This document shows positions 59,404-64,000 of a DNA stretch of 64,000 nucleotides, piece by piece. Position numbers and translations under genes: made by a program. The stretch's first letter is position 1, and the number at the start of each line of letters is the position of its first letter. The stretch is from Bordetella genomosp. 13 (GTDB lineage: Bacteria; Pseudomonadota; Gammaproteobacteria; Burkholderiales; Burkholderiaceae_B): positions 1,984,001 through 2,048,000 of the forward strand of contig NZ_CP021111.1 in the NCBI RefSeq assembly GCF_002119665.1, in the 5' to 3' direction. The notes beneath the pieces are model-generated. The model was not told the DNA's origin, did not search any database, and worked only from the letters and a program-made list of their open reading frames with translations.

Positions 59404-61484
59404 GCCTGGAATCCTTGCGTGTTGATGATGTCGGAAAGGTCAAGGTGCAGATAGCCGTACCGGTCGACGCTGGCCCGCGCGCCGGGCGGCACCACCGTCG
59501 TCGTGTCCATCTGCTCGACCACGGCCGGGCCGGTGAACGCGGCGCCCGCGAACAGCCGGTCGCGCTTGATGATCGGCGTGCGGACAAAGCCGGTGGCCTC
59601 GAACCACACCGACCGGTGCCCCGAGATGGCCGCCTGCAGCTCGCCGTCTCCGGCGATGCCGGCGGTGGCGGGCTTGTCCGAGCGGATGACCACCGCCCCC
59701 CGCACATTGACGATCTGGACGTCGTGGGTGGGCAGCTTGTAGCCCAGCATCGCCTCGTGCCGGTCGTGGAAGATCTGGCGCAATCCATCCAGCATCTGCG
59801 CATCGACCACAGGTGTGGACAACGGCAGCGTCAGTTCCGAGCTCTGCCCGGCATAGCGCATGTCGATCTGCCAGGTGCGCTGCACCTGGGCGCCCTCCCC
59901 AGCCGACTCGTCCTGCAGCCACGCCTGCATCCGCGCCTGCAGCGCCTCGAAGCCGGCGTTCACGCGGCCGAGCTGCGCCGGCTCCGCCGCGACGAGGCAC
60001 GTCATGCAGAAGTCGCCGCGCTGGTCCGATTGCAGCAGCCCCTGCGCGGACAGCAGGCCGGGACGGGGAGGCACGATGACGCGCGACATGCCCGCGGACA
60101 GGGCCACCTCGGCCGCGTGCAGCGGCCCCGCGCCGCCGAAGGCCACCAGCGCGTACTCGCGCGGGTCCTCGCCCTGCTCCACCGAAATCACGCGCACGGC
60201 GCCCGTCATGTGCACAGTGGCGATTTTCAGGATGCCGACCGCGGCGTCCGCCACGGTCATGCCCAGCGGCTCGGCCACGATCTCGCGGATCGCGGTCTCG
60301 GCATTCGCGGGGAACACGTCCATGCGGCCGTCCAGCAGCGACACGGGACTGAGCCTGCCCAGCAGCACGTTGGCATCGGTCACCGTCGGCAGCGTGCCGC
60401 CGCGTCCGTAGGCGGCCGGGCCGGGATACGCGCCCGCACTCTTCGGTCCCACTTTCAACATGCCCCCGGCATCCAGCCATGCCAGACTGCCGCCGCCGGC
60501 CCCGATCGTGTGGATGTCGAATGTCGGGGCACGGACCGGCAGGCCGCGCATGGGGCGCTCGCTCTTCATGGCGGGGGCCAGGTCCTTCACCAGGCATACG
60601 TCGGTGCTGGTCCCGCCCATGTCGAACGCGATCAGGCCGCGTTCCCCGACGTCTGCGCCGGTGGCCACCGTCGCCATCACGCCGCCGGCCGGGCCGGAGA
60701 AGAACGTATTGATGGGCAGCTTGCGGACGGTGCGCGTGGTGACCGCGCCGCCATTGGACTGCATGACGCGCGCCGCACGCTGCACGCCGATCTCCTTGAC
60801 GCCGAGTTCGAAGCGCTCCAGGTAGCGGTCCATCACGGGCATCAGGCTCGCGTTCACCGCGGTGGTGACGAAGCGTTCGTACTCGCGCAGTTCGGGCAGC
60901 ACGTCCGCCGACGCGCACACATAGGCCTGCGGCCACTGCTCGCGCACGATGGCCAGCGCGCGCTGCTCATGTTCGGGGTTGGCATAGGCATGCATGAAGC
61001 ACACCGCCACCGCGCCGACGTCGCGTTCCTTCAGCGCCGCGACGGCCCGCCGCACCGCGTCTTCGTCCAGGGCGGCGAGGGCCTGGCCGTCGCAGCCCAG
61101 GCGCTCCGTCACTTCGAAGCGGTCGACCCGGGCCGACGGCGGCACGGGCTTGGGTATGTCCAGATTGAAGTAGTGGGGCCGGCGCTGGCGCGCAATGTCC
61201 AGCACGTCGGCGAAGCCGCGCGTGGTCAGCATGCCGGTGCGCGCCCAGGTGCCCTCCAGCACTGCGTTCGTGGCGAGCGTCGTACCCAGCACGACGAAAT
61301 CGACATCGGCCGGGGCCACGCGGCCCAGTTCCAGCAGTTCGCGTATGCCGTCCAGGATGCCCTGCGCCGGGTCCTGCGTACGCGTCGGCACCTTGTGGTA
61401 CACGCACACGCTGCTATCGGTGTCGCGCAGCACCAGGTCGGTGAACGTCCCCCCCGTGTCGATGCCTATCCAATACTTTTCCAT
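59400..61484 (-). CDS. hydantoinase A/oxoprolinase family protein
   Basis: A 694-residue HyuA-type ATPase subunit. The N-terminal GIDTGGTFTDLVL and the central FDMGGTSTDVCLV are the paired phosphate-binding loops of the actin/hexokinase-like fold, and an SNGGAV motif lies between. I start at ATG 61484 because the Met-Glu-Lys-Tyr-Trp-Ile-Gly opening is typical; the longer frame to 61544 is unsupported. It is the first gene of the HyuA-HyuB-Bug operon and is divergent from LysR at 61600. Confidence 0.93.
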   Translation of the reverse strand: MEKYWIGIDTGGTFTDLVLRDTDSSVCVYHKVPTRTQDPAQGILDGIRELLELGRVAPADVDFVVLGTTLATNAVLEGTWARTGMLTTRGFADVLDIARQRRPHYFNLDIPKPVPPSARVDRFEVTERLGCDGQALAALDEDAVRRAVAALKERDVGAVAVCFMHAYANPEHEQRALAIVREQWPQAYVCASADVLPELREYERFVTTAVNASLMPVMDRYLERFELGVKEIGVQRAARVMQSNGGAVTTRTVRKLPINTFFSGPAGGVMATVATGADVGERGLIAFDMGGTSTDVCLVKDLAPAMKSERPMRGLPVRAPTFDIHTIGAGGGSLAWLDAGGMLKVGPKSAGAYPGPAAYGRGGTLPTVTDANVLLGRLSPVSLLDGRMDVFPANAETAIREIVAEPLGMTVADAAVGILKIATVHMTGAVRVISVEQGEDPREYALVAFGGAGPLHAAEVALSAGMSRVIVPPRPGLLSAQGLLQSDQRGDFCMTCLVAAEPAQLGRVNAGFEALQARMQAWLQDESAGEGAQVQRTWQIDMRYAGQSSELTLPLSTPVVDAQMLDGLRQIFHDRHEAMLGYKLPTHDVQIVNVRGAVVIRSDKPATAGIAGDGELQAAISGHRSVWFEATGFVRTPIIKRDRLFAGAAFTGPAVVEQMDTTTVVPPGARASVDRYGYLHLDLSDIINTQGFQA

Positions 61485-61599
61485 GATTCCCGTTGTTCCA
61501 GGTTCGGGACACCGTTTGACGGCGGCCCACAGGCGAGCCGCCATCTTGCGACGAAAGGCATCTCATGACTATTGGAATTTTCGAAGCTATTATTAAGAA

Positions 61600-62523
61600 A
61601 TGCCTAATAAACTGAAGCTGCGTCAGCTCGAGGGTTTCGTCGCCGCTGCCGACCTGGGATCCTTCGCCCTCGCGGCTTCGCACATGGCGATGAGTCCACC
61701 GGCCTTTTCGCAGGCCATACGCGAACTCGAGGCCACGCTGGGGGTGGCGCTGTTCGACCGCACCACCCGCCGCGTCGACCTCACGCCGGCCGGCCAGCAG
61801 TTGTTGCACAGCGTGCGCCGGCCGTTGCAGGACCTGGACCATGCCCATGAAGAGATGCGTGCCCTGGCGCTCGGCCACCGCGGACGGGTGGCCTTCTCTA
61901 TCCTGCATTCGCTCGCCTTCGGCATCGGCACGCGGGCGCTGGCCGCGCTGCGCGAGCGCCACGCCAGCATTTCGGTGCAGATGATCGAGGACCAGAACGA
62001 CGTGCTCGTCGAGCGCGTGATGAACCGGGAGGTCGACTTCGGGGTCGGCATGTTCACCCACGCCAGCGACGACCTCTCGTTCGAGCCACTGTTCGTGGAC
62101 GAGCTGGTCGCGGTCTTCGCGGCCGGTCATGCGCTGCGCAAGAGCCGGCAGGTCGAATGGGCGGAGTTGGCCGCGCATCCGCTGATCCTGCTGCCGCAGA
62201 AATCCAGCGTGCGCCGACTGGTCGAGGCCTCGATCCTCGTCACCGGCATGCCGCGCCAGCCGGTCCACGAAGTGGTCAGCATGGTCACGGCCATCAACAT
62301 GGCTTCTGCGCGCCTGGGCATCACGATACTGCCGGCCCTGTCGCTGCCGTCGCTGAACATGCGCAAGGTCGCCTACCGGCCCATCGGCGAACCCAAGCCT
62401 TACCGGCAGATCGGCATTTTGCGCAAGCTGAGCCGGCCGGTCCTCGAGGCGGAACGCGTGGCGTTGGCGCAAATCCGCCGCGAGGCGCGCGACGCGGAAG
62501 GCGTGCTGCACCCGCCGCCCTGA
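61600..62523 (+). CDS. LysR family transcriptional regulator
   Basis: A 307-residue LysR regulator with the helix-turn-helix in SFALAASHMAMSPPAFSQAI (about 21-40). The C-terminal effector domain is complete. It is divergent from hyuA across a 115-base gap that holds a GGAATTTTCGAAG segment near its start. It probably controls the hydantoinase operon. It converges with the threonine aldolase gene, 16 bases apart. Confidence 0.93.
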   Translation: MPNKLKLRQLEGFVAAADLGSFALAASHMAMSPPAFSQAIRELEATLGVALFDRTTRRVDLTPAGQQLLHSVRRPLQDLDHAHEEMRALALGHRGRVAFSILHSLAFGIGTRALAALRERHASISVQMIEDQNDVLVERVMNREVDFGVGMFTHASDDLSFEPLFVDELVAVFAAGHALRKSRQVEWAELAAHPLILLPQKSSVRRLVEASILVTGMPRQPVHEVVSMVTAINMASARLGITILPALSLPSLNMRKVAYRPIGEPKPYRQIGILRKLSRPVLEAERVALAQIRREARDAEGVLHPPP

Positions 62524-62538
62524 ACACCGAAGGCGCGC

Positions 62539-63594
62539 CTATCGCCCCTGAACTGCCAGCGCAGCGAAGACCTGGCAGGCCTGGTCGACGTCCGTCGACA
62601 CGATGTGCCGGTGCGTGACGCAGCGCAGGACGTTGCGGCTCCACGGCCGCACCAGCACGCCCGACTGCGCGAGATCGGCCGCCCATTGCTGGGCCGGACG
62701 GCCGGTCTGCGACGTATCCACCATGACGATATTGGTCTGCGGCACGCTGACGCGCAGCGCCGGCGCCTGCTCACGCAATTGCGCGCTCAGGCGCGCGGCG
62801 GTCTCGTGATCCTCGCCCAGTCGCGCCACCATGGACCGTATAGCGACCAGGCCGGCGGCGGCCGCGATGCCCACCTGGCGCTGGCCGCCGCCCAACGCGC
62901 GGCGCATGGTGCGGATCCTGCCGGCCAGTGCGGCGGGGCAGGCCAGCACCGCGCCCATCGGCGCGCCCAGTCCCTTGGACAGGCACACGGCCACCGTGTC
63001 GGCATGCTCGGCCAGCGCCGAGGCGGGCACCCCCAGATACGCGGCCGCGTTGAACATGCGCGCGCCGTCCAGGTGCACGGCGGCGCCCGCCGCGCGCGCC
63101 AGGGCGGCGACGTCGCGCATGTACTCGACCGGCAGCACCGTGCCGCCGGCGCTATTGTGCGTGTTCTCCAGGCACACCAGCGCGGTGCGCAGCTTGCTGC
63201 GCCGCGAGTCCAGGGCGTCGGACAACAGGTCCAGGTCCATCGCGCCGCACTCGCCGCGGATGGGTTGGTAAAAGGCTCCCGTCAGCACGGCGCCGCCGCG
63301 CTCCGCCCCGTAGATGTGCGAATCCTCCTGCGCCAGCACGATGTCCTGGCGGGCCGCCTGCACCATGATCGTGGCCAGGTTGGCCATGGTGCAGCTTGGA
63401 AAGTACACGCCATCTTCCTTGCCCAGCAGCTCTGCCGTGGCCGCCTCGAGTTCGCGGGCGGTGGGGTCTGCGTCGAGCCCGTCGTCGCCCAGCCGGGCCG
63501 TCGCGATCGCCTCGTACATGTCTGCGGTGGGCAGCGTGACGGTATCGCTGCGCAGGTCGATGGCGTGGTTCGGTACGTTCGTGTTCTGGTTCAT
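62539..63594 (-). CDS. low-specificity L-threonine aldolase family protein
   Basis: A 351-residue PLP enzyme of the threonine/beta-eliminating aldolase family, which splits threonine or other beta-hydroxy amino acids to glycine and an aldehyde. Asp in HLDGARMFN (174-182) and the PLP Lys207 in CLSKGLGAPMG are clear, as is the N-terminal DLRSDTVTLPT. I start at ATG 63594; the longer frame to 63720 is unsupported. It is divergent from the LysR gene at the window end. Confidence 0.93.
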   Translation of the reverse strand: MNQNTNVPNHAIDLRSDTVTLPTADMYEAIATARLGDDGLDADPTARELEAATAELLGKEDGVYFPSCTMANLATIMVQAARQDIVLAQEDSHIYGAERGGAVLTGAFYQPIRGECGAMDLDLLSDALDSRRSKLRTALVCLENTHNSAGGTVLPVEYMRDVAALARAAGAAVHLDGARMFNAAAYLGVPASALAEHADTVAVCLSKGLGAPMGAVLACPAALAGRIRTMRRALGGGQRQVGIAAAAGLVAIRSMVARLGEDHETAARLSAQLREQAPALRVSVPQTNIVMVDTSQTGRPAQQWAADLAQSGVLVRPWSRNVLRCVTHRHIVSTDVDQACQVFAALAVQGR

Positions 63595-63776
63595 TGTGGC
63601 TGCCTGTCGTGGTGCGGTCCTGTCCAGCCGGACCGCCAAGTATGCGGGGCACGGGCCCCTGCTGAAAGTCCGCGCGGGCCGCGAATTGCGCTGTGCCTGC
63701 GGCCTGCTATGCGTACGCATGGCTCCTGGGGTACCTTATCGGCGCCCCGTCTCCATGTTCCTGCTCCGGTGCTTCC

Positions 63777-64000
63777 ATGAATCTGCGATCCCTCGAGACG
63801 CTGCGCGCCATCCTCGTCCACGGCAGCTTCACCGCCGCCGGCGAAGCGGTGGGATGCAGCCCCAGCGCCGTCAGCCTGCAGGTCAAGCAGCTCGAGCAGT
63901 TCTTCGGACAGCCGCTGTTCGACCGCAGCACACGCGTCATCAAGCCCACGCCCTTCGCGCTGCAGATCGCCGCCGCGGCCGACGAGTTTGCGGACACGAT
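63777..64000 (+). CDS. LysR family transcriptional regulator (partial, runs off the window)
   Basis: The first 74 codons of a LysR regulator, cut by the window end. The winged helix-turn-helix is complete in SFTAAGEAVGCSPSAVSLQVKQLE (two segments, about 18-41) with the typical FFGQPLFDRSTR wing. It is divergent from the threonine aldolase gene, which it may control. A 182-base gap lies between them. Confidence 0.9.
   Translation, partial: MNLRSLETLRAILVHGSFTAAGEAVGCSPSAVSLQVKQLEQFFGQPLFDRSTRVIKPTPFALQIAAAADEFADT

Overview
The window is a GC-rich chromosomal segment of a betaproteobacterium, most likely from the Alcaligenaceae (Bordetella/Achromobacter type). The evidence is the dense GC-rich coding, the guaB-guaA pair, a large single-chain purL, greB, a Bug-type (TctC-like) periplasmic binding protein beside hydantoinase genes, and the very high number of LysR regulators. 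No plasmid, phage, insertion sequence, CRISPR array, rRNA or tRNA gene is visible. The genus is inferred from gene content, not from a marker gene.

Bases 1-25,700 form an accessory metabolic region. It is built of small cassettes in which a regulator is usually transcribed divergently from one to three enzymes: TetR/SDR, TetR/epoxide hydrolase-ankyrin, LysR/SDR-DUF1097, OhrR-like MarR/exported alpha-beta hydrolase-GMC oxidoreductase, HxlR-LysR/NTF2-SDR, LysR/isochorismatase, LysR/MDR-AKR and AKR-SDR-NTF2. Several divergent gaps carry clear inverted repeats that look like operators. Two gene remnants, an NTF2-like 5' end and an SDR 3' end, show that such cassettes are being lost or shuffled.

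Bases 25,700-31,630 are mostly housekeeping. guaB and guaA (GMP synthesis) face a DUF2239 gene preceded by three near-identical CCGGG-centred repeats. A PF13679-type methyltransferase and an IclR regulator follow.

Bases 31,800-40,440 are one long operon for uptake and oxidation of an organic amine or opine-like compound. It encodes a PotABCD-type ABC importer, a heterotrimeric FAD/[2Fe-2S] dehydrogenase of the opine/D-hydroxyproline/sarcosine oxidase class, an SDR and a GhrA-like 2-hydroxyacid dehydrogenase. The divergent IclR gene is the probable local regulator. The substrate cannot be read from the sequence.

Bases 40,550-52,800 hold DUF1415, an M20 peptidase, an exported phytase-like esterase, an unknown protein, purL, and a complete TRAP transporter (dctQ-dctM-dctP) ended by a good terminator. 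The roughly 690-base gap between purL and dctQ contains two inverted copies of a structured palindromic element whose stem differences are compensatory.

Bases 52,800-64,000 hold a MerR/exported hydrolase pair with a textbook MerR operator, greB, a PHP-domain nuclease, an alpha/beta hydrolase, an operon of Bug binding protein plus hydantoinase B and A with a divergent LysR, a threonine aldolase, and the start of another LysR gene cut by the window edge.
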